Positions 25,531-34,981 of a DNA stretch of 64,000 nt are shown here, one piece after another. This DNA is from Prevotellaceae bacterium KH2P17. GTDB lineage: Bacteria > Bacteroidota > Bacteroidia > Bacteroidales > Bacteroidaceae. A program made the position numbers and the translations under genes. The stretch spans positions 124,001 to 188,000 of the forward strand of contig FZRE01000002.1 of the NCBI GenBank assembly GCA_900199655.1, read 5' to 3'. Each line of letters starts with the position of its first letter. The stretch's first letter is position 1. The notes under the pieces were generated by a model. The model saw only the letters and a program-made list of their open reading frames with translations, ran no database searches and was not told where the DNA came from.

Positions 25531-27477
25531 TTAGCTCTTGTAGTTACGTGTCTGTACCTTGATGTACTGGTAGTTGAGGTCTTCCTTGTAGAGGGTTGGT
25601 GCTACCTCATCGGAGCCTTCGTACTTCCAGCAGGCTACGTACATGTAGTTCTCGTCGTCGCGCTTGGCCTCGCCTTCTTCGGTCTGGCTCTCCTCGCGGA
25701 AGTGTCCGCCGCAGCTTTCATTGCGGTTGAGCGCGTCGTAGGCAATGAGCTCGCCCATCGTGATGAAGTCGCGCAGGTGGATGGCCTTGTCAAGTTCTAC
25801 GTTGAGACCTTCCTTTTCGCCGGGGATACGCACGTGCTCGTTGAACTCTTTACGGATATCCTTGAGCATCTGCAGGGCCTTCTCCAGCCCTTCCTTGTTG
25901 CGGGCCATGCCTACGTAGTCCCACATGATGTGGTAGAGCTTCTTGTGGATGGAGTCAACGCTCTCGTCACCCTTAATGTTGAAGAGACGGTCAATCTCTG
26001 CCTGTACGGCCTTTTCTGCCTCGTCGAACTCAGGAAGGTCGGTGGAGAAGCGGGGAACGGTAATCTGGTCGCTGAGATAGTTCTGCATGGTGTAGGGAAT
26101 GACGAAGTAGCCGTCGGAGAGTCCCTGCATAAGAGCCGAGGCTCCGAGACGGTTGGCACCGTGGTCGGAGAAGTTGCACTCGCCGAGGGCAAACAGTCCC
26201 TTGACGGTTGTCTGCAGCTCGTAGTCAACCCAGATGCCGCCCATTGTGTAGTGGATGGCAGGGAATATCATCATCGGGTTTTCGTAGGGGTTCACGTCGG
26301 TTATCTCTTCGTACATGTCGAAGAGGTTGCCGTAGCGCTGCTCTACGCGATCCTTGCCAAGGCGCTCAATGGCTTCGGAGAAGTCGAGGAACACGGCGAG
26401 GCCTGTATTGTTAACGCCGAAGCCCTTGTCGGTACGCTCCTTGGCGGCGCGGCTGGCAACGTCGCGCGGCACGAGGTTACCGAAGGCCGGATAACGACGC
26501 TCCAGATAGTAATCGCGGTCTTCTTCGGGAATATCCTTGCCTTGCAGGGTTCCGGCCTGCAACTTCTTGGCGTCTTCGAGTTTCTTGGGCACCCAGATGC
26601 GACCGTCGTTACGCAGCGACTCCGACATCAGGGTCAGCTTGCTCTGCTTGTCGCCGTGAACGGGGATACAAGTGGGATGAATCTGCACAAAAGCAGGGTT
26701 GGCAAAGTAGGCTCCCTTGCGGTAGCACTGGATGGCTGCAGTGCAGTTGCAACCCATGGCATTGGTAGAGAGGAAGTAAGTATTGCCGTAGCCACCGGTG
26801 GCGATACAAACGGCATGGGCGCTGTAACGCTCCAGTTTACCGGTAACAAGGTTCTTGGCGATAATGCCTCGTGCACGGCCATCGATGATAACAACGTCTT
26901 CCATCTCGGTGCGGGTGTGGAGCTCTACGGTACCGTTGTTCACTTCCTTCATCAAAGAGGAATAGGCACCGAGCAGCAACTGCTGGCCCGTCTGCCCCTT
27001 GGCATAAAACGTACGGCTAACCTGCACACCGCCGAAGGAGCGGTTGGCAAGCATGCCGCCGTACTCGCGGGCGAAAGGCACGCCCTGGGCAACGCACTGG
27101 TCAATGATGTTGGCACTTACCTCGGCCAGACGATAAACATTGGCCTCACGGGAGCGATAGTCGCCACCCTTGATGGTGTCATAGAACAGGCGGTAAACGG
27201 AGTCGCCGTCGTTCTGGTAGTTCTTGGCTGCATTGATACCGCCCTGCGCTGCAATGGAGTGAGCACGGCGGGGGGAATCCTGAATGCAGAGATTGATGAC
27301 ATGGAAACCCATCTCACCGAGAGAGGCCGCTGCCGAGGCGCCGGCCAGACCGGTACCAACAACGATAACGTCGAGCTTACGCTTGTTGGCGGGGTTAACT
27401 AATTTCTGGTGAGCTTTATAGTTGGTCCACTTCTCGGCTAATGCGCCTTCAGGTATCTTAGAATCTAACTGTGACAT
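25531..27477 (-). CDS. frdA: Fumarate reductase/succinate dehydrogenase flavoprotein subunit
   Basis: This 648-residue FAD subunit begins with the Rossmann motif [21 protein letters not shown] and the segment [18 protein letters not shown], where the histidine is the expected covalent FAD attachment site. Substrate-binding segments such as [46 protein letters not shown] are present. The length is typical for the Bacteroides/epsilon-proteobacterial type. It lies between frdC (45-base gap) and frdB. Long antisense frames cover this gene but are coding shadows. Confidence 0.96.
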   Translation of the reverse strand: MSQLDSKIPEGALAEKWTNYKAHQKLVNPANKRKLDVIVVGTGLAGASAAASLGEMGFHVINLCIQDSPRRAHSIAAQGGINAAKNYQNDGDSVYRLFYDTIKGGDYRSREANVYRLAEVSANIIDQCVAQGVPFAREYGGMLANRSFGGVQVSRTFYAKGQTGQQLLLGAYSSLMKEVNNGTVELHTRTEMEDVVIIDGRARGIIAKNLVTGKLERYSAHAVCIATGGYGNTYFLSTNAMGCNCTAAIQCYRKGAYFANPAFVQIHPTCIPVHGDKQSKLTLMSESLRNDGRIWVPKKLEDAKKLQAGTLQGKDIPEEDRDYYLERRYPAFGNLVPRDVASRAAKERTDKGFGVNNTGLAVFLDFSEAIERLGKDRVEQRYGNLFDMYEEITDVNPYENPMMIFPAIHYTMGGIWVDYELQTTVKGLFALGECNFSDHGANRLGASALMQGLSDGYFVIPYTMQNYLSDQITVPRFSTDLPEFDEAEKAVQAEIDRLFNIKGDESVDSIHKKLYHIMWDYVGMARNKEGLEKALQMLKDIRKEFNEHVRIPGEKEGLNVELDKAIHLRDFITMGELIAYDALNRNESCGGHFREESQTEEGEAKRDDENYMYVACWKYEGSDEVAPTLYKEDLNYQYIKVQTRNYKS

Positions 27478-27522
27478 AATCTTATATCTCTTACAAGTTT
27501 ACTATTAAATAATGTAATGCCA

Positions 27523-28197
27523 TTAAAGACTCGGCGCAAAGCCAAGCCAGAATGAGAGAACCAGAAAAGCGAAAATAGCCATCAGGATGGTTACGTAAAT
27601 CAGGCCAATCATCTGCCAGCGCTTGAGCCAAATCTTACCGCTCCAGCCCAGTGTTTGCATAGCACTCCAGAAACCATGGGAGAGGTGGAACCAGATGGCG
27701 CAAATCCAAAGAAGATAAAGGATGGAGAATACGGGATTAGAGAAAGTGTCCTGTATCCAGGCAAAACCATCCGAAGGGCTGTGAGCCACCTCGATGTCGG
27801 CCAGTTCGGCGAACATCATGTGCCCCCAGAAATTGTACAAGTGAAGCACGAGGCCGAGCAAAATGATGATGCCGAGCACCAGCATGTTCTGACTGGCCCA
27901 GCTCACTTCGGGCCGACGGTCAGTCACTGCATAACGCTCGCTGCCACGTGCACGGCGGTTCTGTGCGGTGAGGATAAACGCATAGACGATATGGCATACA
28001 GCCAGAACGGCAAGCGCCATCGTACCAACCAGTGCATACCAGTTAGTGCCCAGAAACTCGCAAACCATGTTGTAAGCCTCTCCGGAGAAGAACGCGGCAA
28101 CATTCATGCAACAGTGGAACGTCAAGAATAGAATAAGGCTAATGCCGGTTACCGACATTACCACTTTTCTACCAATAGATGAATTGATTAACCACAT
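27523..28197 (-). CDS. frdC: Fumarate reductase cytochrome b subunit
   Basis: This 224-residue membrane subunit has five hydrophobic helices with histidines placed for two b haems (for example FHCCMNVAAFF, VCHIVYAF, LVLHLYNFWGH, WFHLSHGFW), the pattern of diheme cytochrome b558 in quinol:fumarate reductases. It anchors the complex and exchanges electrons with menaquinol. It is the first gene of the operon. A -7-like TAGCTTTG (28280-28273 on the minus strand) may be the promoter, but no good -33 element accompanies it. Confidence 0.93.
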   Translation of the reverse strand: MWLINSSIGRKVVMSVTGISLILFLTFHCCMNVAAFFSGEAYNMVCEFLGTNWYALVGTMALAVLAVCHIVYAFILTAQNRRARGSERYAVTDRRPEVSWASQNMLVLGIIILLGLVLHLYNFWGHMMFAELADIEVAHSPSDGFAWIQDTFSNPVFSILYLLWICAIWFHLSHGFWSAMQTLGWSGKIWLKRWQMIGLIYVTILMAIFAFLVLSFWLGFAPSL

Positions 28198-28400
28198 AAA
28201 TGATTGAAATTAAATTATTTAACTGTTAGAAATTATTTTTAAGAATTATACGAAAAACACGAAAGACCAACCCAAAGCTACCGCAAGTCAAAAGGTTACA
28301 TACTCTTTTTTAGGTATCCAAGAGCGCTCTTTTGACTGCAAAAATACTATATTTTGATGATTAATCAAAGCATTTCTGATAAAATTTGGATTTAATTTCT

Positions 28401-28408
28401 TACTTTTG
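28401..28408 (+). promoter_or_regulatory. -7 element of mnmG
   Basis: TACTTTTG at 28401-28408 is a good -7 match, though no TTTG lies at the ideal distance upstream. It overlaps a possible GTG start at 28408 and so favours the ATG at 28429, with a leader of about 15 nt. Confidence 0.55.
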
Positions 28409-28428
28409 TGGAAAATTGGACGAACGGA

Positions 28429-30300
28429 ATGAAGTATCAATATGATGTCATTGTTATCGGAGGCGGGCATGCTGGCTGCGAGGCCGCAACTGCTGCCGCC
28501 AACATGGGCGCCAAGACGTGCCTGATAACAATGGACATGAACAAGATAGCACAAATGAGCTGCAACCCCGCAGTTGGCGGCATTGCAAAGGGGCAGATAG
28601 TACGCGAAATCGACGCACTGGGCGGATACATGGGCCTGGTTACCGACGCCACAGCCATCCAGTTCCGCATGCTCAACAGGGGCAAGGGTCCTGCCGTGTG
28701 GAGCCCGCGCGCACAGTGTGACAGAGGCAAGTTCATCTGGAAATGGCGCGAGGTGCTCGACAGTACGCCCAACCTCGACATCTGGCAAGACCAGGCCGAC
28801 GAGCTTATCGTTGAACACGGCATGGCCGTTGGCGTGCGCACCGTGTGGGGCGTGGAGTTCCGCGCAGCAAGTGTGGTGGTTACGGCCGGCACCTTTCTCA
28901 ACGGACTCATGCACATCGGGCGCCACCAGTACCCCGGAGGCAGATGTGCCGAGCCGGCCGTGGCCAACTTCAGTGAGAGCATCGCGCAGTGGGGCATACG
29001 CGTGGCCAGAATGAAGACGGGCACCCCTGTGAGGATTGACAAGCGCAGCGTACATTTCGAGGACATGGAAGAACAACCGGGCGAAGCCGACTTCCACCAG
29101 TTCAGCTACATGGGGCCGCACCGCCAACTGCACCAACTGCCCTGCTGGACGTGCTATACCAACAAGGCCGTTCACGACACGCTGCGAAGCGGACTGGCCG
29201 ATTCGCCCCTCTTCAACGGCCAGATACAGAGCACCGGTCCGCGCTACTGTCCTTCCATAGAGACCAAGCTCGTTACCTTTCCAGACAAAGACCAGCACCC
29301 GCTCTTCCTCGAACCGGAGGGCGAAGACACCAACGAAATGTACCTGAACGGGTTTTCTTCCAGCATGCCGATGGACATTCAGCTGGCTGCCATCCATCAG
29401 ATACCGGCCTTGCGCGATGCAAAAATCTATCGTCCCGGCTATGCCATCGAGTACGATTACTTTGACCCCACGCAGCTCAAGCACTCGTTGGAATCGAAGA
29501 TTTTGCCCGGTTTGTTCATGGCGGGACAGGTAAACGGCACCACCGGATACGAGGAGGCAGGAGGCCAGGGACTGGTTGCCGGCGTAAATGCAGCCATCCA
29601 TTGTACGGGCGGCGAGCCGTTTGTCATGGCACGCGACGAGAGCTACATCGGCGTCCTTATAGACGACCTAACCACCAAAGGCGTAGATGAGCCTTACCGC
29701 ATGTTCACTTCCCGCGCCGAGTACCGCATCCTCTTAAGGCAGGATGATGCCGACGCACGCCTCACGGAGAAAGCCTACCAACTCGGCATAGCCAAGCACG
29801 ACCGTTACGAATGGTGGATGGAGAAGAAAGAAAACATCAGCCGCATACTCGATTTCTGCAACAATACATCGGTGAAACCAACTGAAATCAACGACGCGCT
29901 ACAACGACTGGGCACCACCCCACTCCGCATGGGATGCAAGATTTCCGACCTCATTGGCCGGCCGCAGCTCACCATGCACAACTTGGCCGAAGTGCTTCCA
30001 GAACTTAAAGAAGTGCTGAATTCACCGCAAAACCGCAAGGAAGAAATTGCCGAGGCTGCAGAAATCAACATCAAATACAAAGGATATATAGAACGGGAGA
30101 AGATGGTTGCCGACAAGATGCACCGCCTGGAAGATATCAAGATAAAAGGAAGATTCAACTACAGCACGCTGCATGAAATCTCGACCGAAGGACGGCAAAA
30201 GCTCGAAAGAATAGATCCGGAAACTTTGGCGCAGGCCAGCAGAATTCCCGGTGTTTCTCCGAGCGACATCAATGTGCTGCTGATTCTCCTCGGAAGATAG
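28429..30300 (+). CDS. mnmG: tRNA uridine-5-carboxymethylaminomethyl modification enzyme MnmG (GidA)
   Basis: This 623-residue FAD enzyme, working with MnmE, modifies the wobble uridine of tRNAs. The N terminus YDVIVIGGGHAGCEAATAAANMG is the dinucleotide fold, followed by SCNPAVGGIAKGQIVREIDALGG, and later GQVNGTTGYEEAGGQGLVAGVNAA and MFTSRAEYRILLRQDDADARLT, all diagnostic. The ATG at 28429 is preferred to the GTG at 28408, which is part of the promoter. mnmG lies near the replication origin in many bacteria, in keeping with the two parS-like sites just downstream. Confidence 0.97.
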   Translation: MKYQYDVIVIGGGHAGCEAATAAANMGAKTCLITMDMNKIAQMSCNPAVGGIAKGQIVREIDALGGYMGLVTDATAIQFRMLNRGKGPAVWSPRAQCDRGKFIWKWREVLDSTPNLDIWQDQADELIVEHGMAVGVRTVWGVEFRAASVVVTAGTFLNGLMHIGRHQYPGGRCAEPAVANFSESIAQWGIRVARMKTGTPVRIDKRSVHFEDMEEQPGEADFHQFSYMGPHRQLHQLPCWTCYTNKAVHDTLRSGLADSPLFNGQIQSTGPRYCPSIETKLVTFPDKDQHPLFLEPEGEDTNEMYLNGFSSSMPMDIQLAAIHQIPALRDAKIYRPGYAIEYDYFDPTQLKHSLESKILPGLFMAGQVNGTTGYEEAGGQGLVAGVNAAIHCTGGEPFVMARDESYIGVLIDDLTTKGVDEPYRMFTSRAEYRILLRQDDADARLTEKAYQLGIAKHDRYEWWMEKKENISRILDFCNNTSVKPTEINDALQRLGTTPLRMGCKISDLIGRPQLTMHNLAEVLPELKEVLNSPQNRKEEIAEAAEINIKYKGYIEREKMVADKMHRLEDIKIKGRFNYSTLHEISTEGRQKLERIDPETLAQASRIPGVSPSDINVLLILLGR

Positions 30301-30342
30301 AGGAGCAAAGAAACAAGCAGCCAACTGCTACACCGTCGTTTC

Positions 30343-30358
30343 CGTTTCACGTGAAACC
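30343..30358. promoter_or_regulatory. parS-like site 1
   Basis: The palindrome GTTTCACGTGAAAC (30344-30357) equals the core of the ParB/Spo0J binding site consensus. It lies between mnmG and apt. A second identical core lies 598 bp downstream. Confidence 0.8.
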
Positions 30359-30392
30359 AAAAGAACGCATACAGAACAATAACTTACTGATA

Positions 30393-30923
30393 ATGAACAA
30401 CAAAGTGCTACTCGACAATCTGCGCTGTATTCCGGATTGGCCGATTAAGGGAGTAAATTTCAGAGACGTAACGACGCTCTTCAAGAGTGCAGAATGCCTC
30501 AAAATCATTAGCGACGAGATGTTCGGCATCTACAAGGACAAGGGCATCACCAAGATTGTAGGTATCGAGAGCCGCGGTTTCGTCATGTCATCGGCGCTGG
30601 CCATCCGGCTCAATGCCGGCATTGTGTTATGCCGCAAGCCAGGCAAACTGCCCTGTAAAACCGTGCAGGAAAGTTACGCCAAGGAGTACGGTATCGACAC
30701 AATAGAAATACACGAAGATGCCATCAACGAGAACGATACCATCCTGCTCCACGACGATTTGCTCGCAACAGGCGGCACCATGAAGGCAGCCTGCGACCTT
30801 GTAAAGAAGTTTCACCCCCGGAAGGTGTACTGTAACTTCATCATCGAACTTGTCAACGAGGGGCTCAATGGCCGTGAAGCATTCGACGACGACATTGAGA
30901 TAAGCAGCCTGATTCAAATCTAA
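30393..30923 (+). CDS. apt: Adenine phosphoribosyltransferase
   Basis: The 176-residue protein from the ATG at 30393 (MNNKVLLDNLRCIPDWP) has the conserved GVNFRDVTTLF, IESRGFVMSSALA and the PRPP-binding loop ILLHDDLLATGGTM. It salvages adenine to AMP using PRPP. A longer frame starts with a GTG at 30351 inside the parS-like palindrome and is not believed. The DDLLATGG motif has leucine where other Apt proteins also vary (DDVLATGG). It stands between the two parS-like sites and ahead of uvrC. Confidence 0.94.
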   Translation: MNNKVLLDNLRCIPDWPIKGVNFRDVTTLFKSAECLKIISDEMFGIYKDKGITKIVGIESRGFVMSSALAIRLNAGIVLCRKPGKLPCKTVQESYAKEYGIDTIEIHEDAINENDTILLHDDLLATGGTMKAACDLVKKFHPRKVYCNFIIELVNEGLNGREAFDDDIEISSLIQI

Positions 30924-30940
30924 AACAGTAAAGGCTCTGT

Positions 30941-30956
30941 CGTTTCACGTGAAACA
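30941..30956. promoter_or_regulatory. parS-like site 2
   Basis: GTTTCACGTGAAAC at 30942-30955, followed by A, again matches the ParB site consensus. It lies between apt and uvrC, 598 bp from site 1. Confidence 0.8.
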
Positions 30957-30995
30957 ACAGCACCTTTATCCTCTTTATACATAAGGGTTTAGGAG

Positions 30996-32846
30996 ATGAC
31001 AAAGGAAGAAAACGAACAGCGACTGGCGTATTTGAAGAACATAGTCCTCAACATGCCGGAGGTTCCGGGTAGCTATCAGTTTAAAGACGAGACCGGAACC
31101 ATCATCTACGTAGGCAAGGCCAAGAACCTCAAGCGCCGCGTTTCTTCTTATTTCCTCAAAGAAGTAGACCGCTTCAAAACCAAGGTTCTGGTGTCAAAGA
31201 TTAGGGACATCAGCTACTTTACGGTAAAAACAGAGGAGGACGCACTGCTTCTTGAGAACAGTCTTATCAAGAAGTACAACCCCAAGTACAATGTTCTGCT
31301 CAAGGACGGAAAGACCTATCCCAGCATTGTTGTTACCAAGGAGTACCTGCCCCGCATCTTCAAGACGCGCAACATCAATAAGAAGAACGGCACGTACTAC
31401 GGCCCTTTTCCGCACATTTCGGCCATGTACAACGTGCTCGACATCATCAACCGCGTCTTCAAGCCGCGCCGCTGCCACTTCCCCATTACCCGTGAGGGCA
31501 TTGCAGCAGGCAAATACAAGACCTGCCTGGAATACCACCTGCACAATTGCATGGCGCCCTGCGTAGGCAAGCAGAGCTACGAGGACTACCAGGAAAACAT
31601 CCGCCAGGCGCGCGAGGTACTGAAAGGAAACACGCGCGAGCTGGGCGACTGGCTCTACAAACTCATGGAGAAAAACGCCGAAATGCTGCGTTTTGAGCAG
31701 GCCGAAGCCCTCAAACAGCGCTATATCCTGCTCCGCGAATTCGTTGCAAAGAGCGAGGTGGTAAGCCACACGATAACGGATGTTGACGTGTTCAGCATTA
31801 CCGACGACGAGCTACGCAAGCACGCATTCATCAACTACATACACGTAACCAACGGAACCATCAACCAGAGCTTTACCTACGAGTACAAGCGCAAGCTCGA
31901 CGAGACCGATGAGGACCTGCTGCTCACGGCCATACCGGAAATAAGAGAGCGCTTCGGCAGCCACGCCAAGGAGGTTATCGTACCCTTCGAGATGGACTGG
32001 AAGCTCAAGGATGCCGAGTTCTTCATCCCCCAACGGGGCGACAAGAAACACCTGCTGGAACTCTCTGAAATGAACGGAAAGCAGTACAAGTTCGACCGAC
32101 TGAAACAGGCAGAGAAGCTGAACCCCGAACAGAAGCACACCCGACTGATGAAGGAACTGCAAAACAAGCTGAAACTCAGCAAGTTGCCTTACCAGATCGA
32201 GTGCTTCGACAACAGCAACATATCGGGTACCGACGCCGTGGCAGGCTGCATCGTGTACAAGGGCATGAAGCCTTCTCGTAAGGACTACCGCAAGTACAAC
32301 ATCAAAACAGTCTCCGGACCGGACGACTACGCCTCCATGCAAGAGGTGGTTCGCCGCCGTTACAGCCGCATGATAGAGGAGCAGACTCCCCTGCCCGACC
32401 TCATCATAACCGACGGTGGAAAGGGTCAGATGGAGGTCGTCAGAGAGGTCGTTGAGGACGAACTGAAGCTCTCCATACCCATAGCAGGACTGGCCAAGGA
32501 CGACCGCCACCGCACCAACGAGCTGCTCTTCGGCTTCCCGCCGCGCGTGATAGGCTTGAAGACCGACTCCGAACTCTTCCACGTTCTTACCCAGATACAG
32601 GACGAGGTGCACCGTTACGCCATCACCTTCCACCGCGACAAGCGCTCCAAACACGCCCTGCACAGCGAACTGGACGACATTAAAGGCATCGGACCCAAAA
32701 CACGAGACCTGCTGTTGCAGAAACTAAAGAGCGTGAAAAAGATTAAAGAAGCTGATAATCAATTACTTACAGATATTCTGGGCACATCGAAGGGCAACCT
32801 CGTCTATGCTCATTTCCACCCCACCGAACCAGCTCCGGCTGTCTGA
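30996..32846 (+). CDS. uvrC: UvrABC system excinuclease subunit C
   Basis: This 616-residue nucleotide excision repair nuclease has an N-terminal GIY-YIG domain (GSYQFKDETGTIIYVGKAKNLKRRV, about residues 20-45), a UvrB-binding region, the RNase H-like C-terminal nuclease (ECFDNSNISGTDAVAGCIVYKGMKPSRKDYRKYNIK; later LIITDGGKGQ) and a terminal helix-hairpin-helix (LDDIKGIGPKTRDLLLQKLKSVKKI). It makes both incisions around a lesion held by UvrB. The ATG at 30996 follows parS-like site 2 by 40 bases. Confidence 0.97.
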   Translation: MTKEENEQRLAYLKNIVLNMPEVPGSYQFKDETGTIIYVGKAKNLKRRVSSYFLKEVDRFKTKVLVSKIRDISYFTVKTEEDALLLENSLIKKYNPKYNVLLKDGKTYPSIVVTKEYLPRIFKTRNINKKNGTYYGPFPHISAMYNVLDIINRVFKPRRCHFPITREGIAAGKYKTCLEYHLHNCMAPCVGKQSYEDYQENIRQAREVLKGNTRELGDWLYKLMEKNAEMLRFEQAEALKQRYILLREFVAKSEVVSHTITDVDVFSITDDELRKHAFINYIHVTNGTINQSFTYEYKRKLDETDEDLLLTAIPEIRERFGSHAKEVIVPFEMDWKLKDAEFFIPQRGDKKHLLELSEMNGKQYKFDRLKQAEKLNPEQKHTRLMKELQNKLKLSKLPYQIECFDNSNISGTDAVAGCIVYKGMKPSRKDYRKYNIKTVSGPDDYASMQEVVRRRYSRMIEEQTPLPDLIITDGGKGQMEVVREVVEDELKLSIPIAGLAKDDRHRTNELLFGFPPRVIGLKTDSELFHVLTQIQDEVHRYAITFHRDKRSKHALHSELDDIKGIGPKTRDLLLQKLKSVKKIKEADNQLLTDILGTSKGNLVYAHFHPTEPAPAV

Positions 32847-32870
32847 CCGGTAGCCAACGGGCAAATTGAT

Positions 32871-32901
32871 TTTGGCAGTTCGGAATTTATGTTTATCTTT
32901 G
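32871..32901 (+). promoter_or_regulatory. Promoter of dtd, placing the start of transcription at the ATG
   Basis: TTTG (32871-32874) and TATCTTTG (32894-32901) are 19 bp apart. The ATG of dtd is at 32906, only five bases past the -7 element, so the message is predicted to be leaderless. Confidence 0.8.
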
Positions 32902-32905
32902 TGAC

Positions 32906-33358
32906 ATGAGAATAGTCATACAGCGTGTGCAGCATGCGTCGGTAACAATCCGCTCGGAGGTTCGCTCCGCCATCGGCAGAGGCTTCCTCATCCTCGTGGG
33001 AATAGGCGAAGACGATACCCCGGAGGATGCCGAATGGCTGGCCAGAAAGGTGGTTAACCTGCGTGTTTTCGATGATGCGGAGGGCGTGATGAACCGCTCC
33101 ATCCTCGACGTAGGCGGCCAGATACTCGTCGTGAGCCAGTTTACGCTCATGGCGAGCTACAAGAAGGGCAACCGTCCCAGCTGGATTCGAGCCGCTCGCC
33201 ACGAAGTTTCCATCCCGCTCTACGAGACTTTCTGCGGGCTTTTAAGCCAGCAGCTGGGCAAGCAGGTGGCAACAGGAGAGTTCGGAGCGGACATGAAGGT
33301 GGAACTGCTAAACGACGGGCCGGTAACCATCTGGATGGATACAAAGAACAAGGAGTAG
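32906..33358 (+). CDS. dtd: D-aminoacyl-tRNA deacylase
   Basis: This 150-residue protein hydrolyses D-amino acids and glycine from mischarged tRNA. It begins MRIVIQRVQHASVTI and carries the two family signatures VSQFTLMASYKKGNRPSW (SQxT) and NDGPVTIWMDTK (cross-subunit Gly-cisPro). The length is exactly as usual. Its promoter lies so close that the transcript should start at or within a base or two of the ATG. G/C-rich repeat sequence follows the stop. Confidence 0.96.
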   Translation: MRIVIQRVQHASVTIRSEVRSAIGRGFLILVGIGEDDTPEDAEWLARKVVNLRVFDDAEGVMNRSILDVGGQILVVSQFTLMASYKKGNRPSWIRAARHEVSIPLYETFCGLLSQQLGKQVATGEFGADMKVELLNDGPVTIWMDTKNKE

Positions 33359-33475
33359 AGTAAACCCACCCCTGACCCTTCCCGAAGGGAGGGGGAAAAG
33401 GGGCTCACAGGCCGCCGATAACTGCGAAACGCCGGCCGCTGAAAGGGCAATTTAAAGCCGATAGAAACAGTAAAA

Positions 33476-33625
33476 ATGGATCGAAAAGAGACCAAAAAGG
33501 AGACTGCCGCTGGCGGGCAGTGGAACCGCAGGCCGTTGGTGGCGCTGCTGCTATACGTGCTCGTGCTGGCAGCAGTTTTCATACTGATTTTCTGCTTTTT
33601 AACACCAATCAAACAATTCGACTGA
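33476..33625 (+). CDS. 49-residue single-pass membrane protein
   Basis: A short frame from the ATG at 33476 encodes 49 residues: a basic hydrophilic start (MDRKETKKETAAGG), one strong hydrophobic helix (LVALLLYVLVLAAVFILIF) and a short polar end. Its TGA overlaps the ATG of the next gene (TGATG), the arrangement of translationally coupled pairs, which supports it being real. Orientation by the positive-inside rule would put the N terminus in the cytoplasm. Function is unknown; it may be a partner or anchor of the MazG-like enzyme. Confidence 0.65.
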   Translation: MDRKETKKETAAGGQWNRRPLVALLLYVLVLAAVFILIFCFLTPIKQFD

Positions 33626-33963
33626 TGAAAGAGAACCTAACGATAAAAGAAGCGCAACAGCTTGTAGACCAATGGATTAAAGAATATGGCGTTCGCTACT
33701 TCAGCGAGCTAACTAACATGGCCTGTCTGACCGAAGAAGTGGGCGAACTGGCACGCGTCATGGCCCGCCGCTACGGCGACCAGAGCTTCAAGGAGGGCGA
33801 AAAGGCCAACCTTGGTGAGGAGATGGCCGACGTGCTCTGGGTGCTTATCTGCCTGGCCAACCAAACGGGCGTGGACCTTACCGAGGAGTTCAGGCGCAGC
33901 ATGGAGAAAAAGGCAACGCGCGACGCACGCCGACATCTCGACAACCCTAAGCTGCAGGCGTAG
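33625..33963 (+). CDS. MazG-like nucleotide pyrophosphohydrolase
   Basis: This 112-residue all-helical protein has the MazG pattern: LTEEVGELARVMARRYG with EExxE-type metal ligands, then NLGEEMADVLWVLICLAN (ExxD). It should hydrolyse nucleoside triphosphates to monophosphates, a house-cleaning function. The start at 33625 is inferred from overlap with the upstream small membrane protein; the frame is open further upstream but lacks family similarity there. deoC follows after 68 bases. Confidence 0.85.
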   Translation: MKENLTIKEAQQLVDQWIKEYGVRYFSELTNMACLTEEVGELARVMARRYGDQSFKEGEKANLGEEMADVLWVLICLANQTGVDLTEEFRRSMEKKATRDARRHLDNPKLQA

Positions 33964-34031
33964 CCACAAAGCGCTGCAGCAGCCATCTTACGGCAATCAA
34001 CAGCATTCATATAATCACAAAACACAGCATT

Positions 34032-34970
34032 ATGGGAATCATCAAAAACAAGGTTCAAGAGGACCTGAACGCCCGCGCCAACAGCGAGAAAAGCAAGTAC
34101 GAAGAGGCTCTGGAGAAGTACGAAACCAACATCAGCGACCAGGAAGTGAGCCAGGCCGTTGCCCGCATCATTGCCGATAAAGTGCCCGCTAACGACACCC
34201 CGGAGGTCAAGCGCTTCCTCTTTGGCAGCGTGGAGCTAACCTCCTTGCACACTACAGATACCGAGGAGAGCATCCTTGCTATGGTTGAGAGGGTGAACAG
34301 CTTTGCCAGCGACTACCCCGACATGCCCCACGTGGCCACCATCTGCACCTATCCGTGCTTCGCCAAGCTCGTAAGCGACAGTCTGGAGGTAGACGGCGTA
34401 GAGATAGCCAACGTGAGTGGCAGCTTCCCCAGCTCGCAAACGTTCATCGAGGTGAAGGTGGCCGAGACGGCGCTGGCACTGAAAGACGGCGCCACGGAGA
34501 TTGACATCGTGATGCCGGTGGGCAAGTTCCTGAGCGACGACTACGAGGGCGTAGCCGACGACATACAGGAACTGAAGGAGGTGTGTGGCGACCACAGCAT
34601 GAAGGTAATCCTCGAAACGGGCGACCTGCGCAATGCTTCAGACATTAAAAAAGCGTCCATTTTATCGATGTATGCTGGCGCCGACTACATCAAGACGTCA
34701 ACCGGAAAGGAGAAAGTGAGTGCTACGCCCGAGGCCGTTTACGTAATGTGCCAGGCCATCAGGGAGTATTACGACCTTACGGGCCGCCAGGTAGGCCTCA
34801 AACCGGCCGGCGGCATCAACACCGTTCACGACGCGCTGACCTACTACACCATCGTAAAAGAGGTGTTGGGCGACCGCTGGCTCACCAACAAGTGGTTCCG
34901 TCTGGGCACCAGCCGGCTTGCCAACACGCTCCTGAGCGAGGCTGTAGGTCGCGAGATTAATTACTTCTAA
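34032..34970 (+). CDS. deoC: Deoxyribose-phosphate aldolase
   Basis: This 312-residue TIM-barrel enzyme converts 2-deoxyribose 5-phosphate to glyceraldehyde 3-phosphate and acetaldehyde. The Schiff-base lysine lies in YAGADYIKTSTGK, preceded by VKVAETALALKDGATEIDIVMPVGK and followed by GLKPAGGINTV. A helical N-terminal extension of about 60 residues makes it longer than the E. coli enzyme, as is usual in Bacteroidetes. It may form a nucleotide-salvage group with the MazG-like gene and, more loosely, apt. Confidence 0.94.
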   Translation: MGIIKNKVQEDLNARANSEKSKYEEALEKYETNISDQEVSQAVARIIADKVPANDTPEVKRFLFGSVELTSLHTTDTEESILAMVERVNSFASDYPDMPHVATICTYPCFAKLVSDSLEVDGVEIANVSGSFPSSQTFIEVKVAETALALKDGATEIDIVMPVGKFLSDDYEGVADDIQELKEVCGDHSMKVILETGDLRNASDIKKASILSMYAGADYIKTSTGKEKVSATPEAVYVMCQAIREYYDLTGRQVGLKPAGGINTVHDALTYYTIVKEVLGDRWLTNKWFRLGTSRLANTLLSEAVGREINYF

Positions 34971-34981
34971 GGGCCCGTTTT

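Noticed and set aside
25702..27402. 566-residue open frame antisense to frdA
   Set aside because: Coding shadow of a highly conserved gene; composition is valine- and glycine-rich without motifs.
28288..29601. 437-residue open frame antisense to mnmG
   Set aside because: Shadow of mnmG; the 5' part runs through the intergenic region without any start signal.
30300..31000. Replication origin (DnaA box cluster) at the parS-like sites
   Set aside because: No cluster of TTATCCACA-type boxes or dnaA gene is visible; only the parS-like palindromes support origin proximity.
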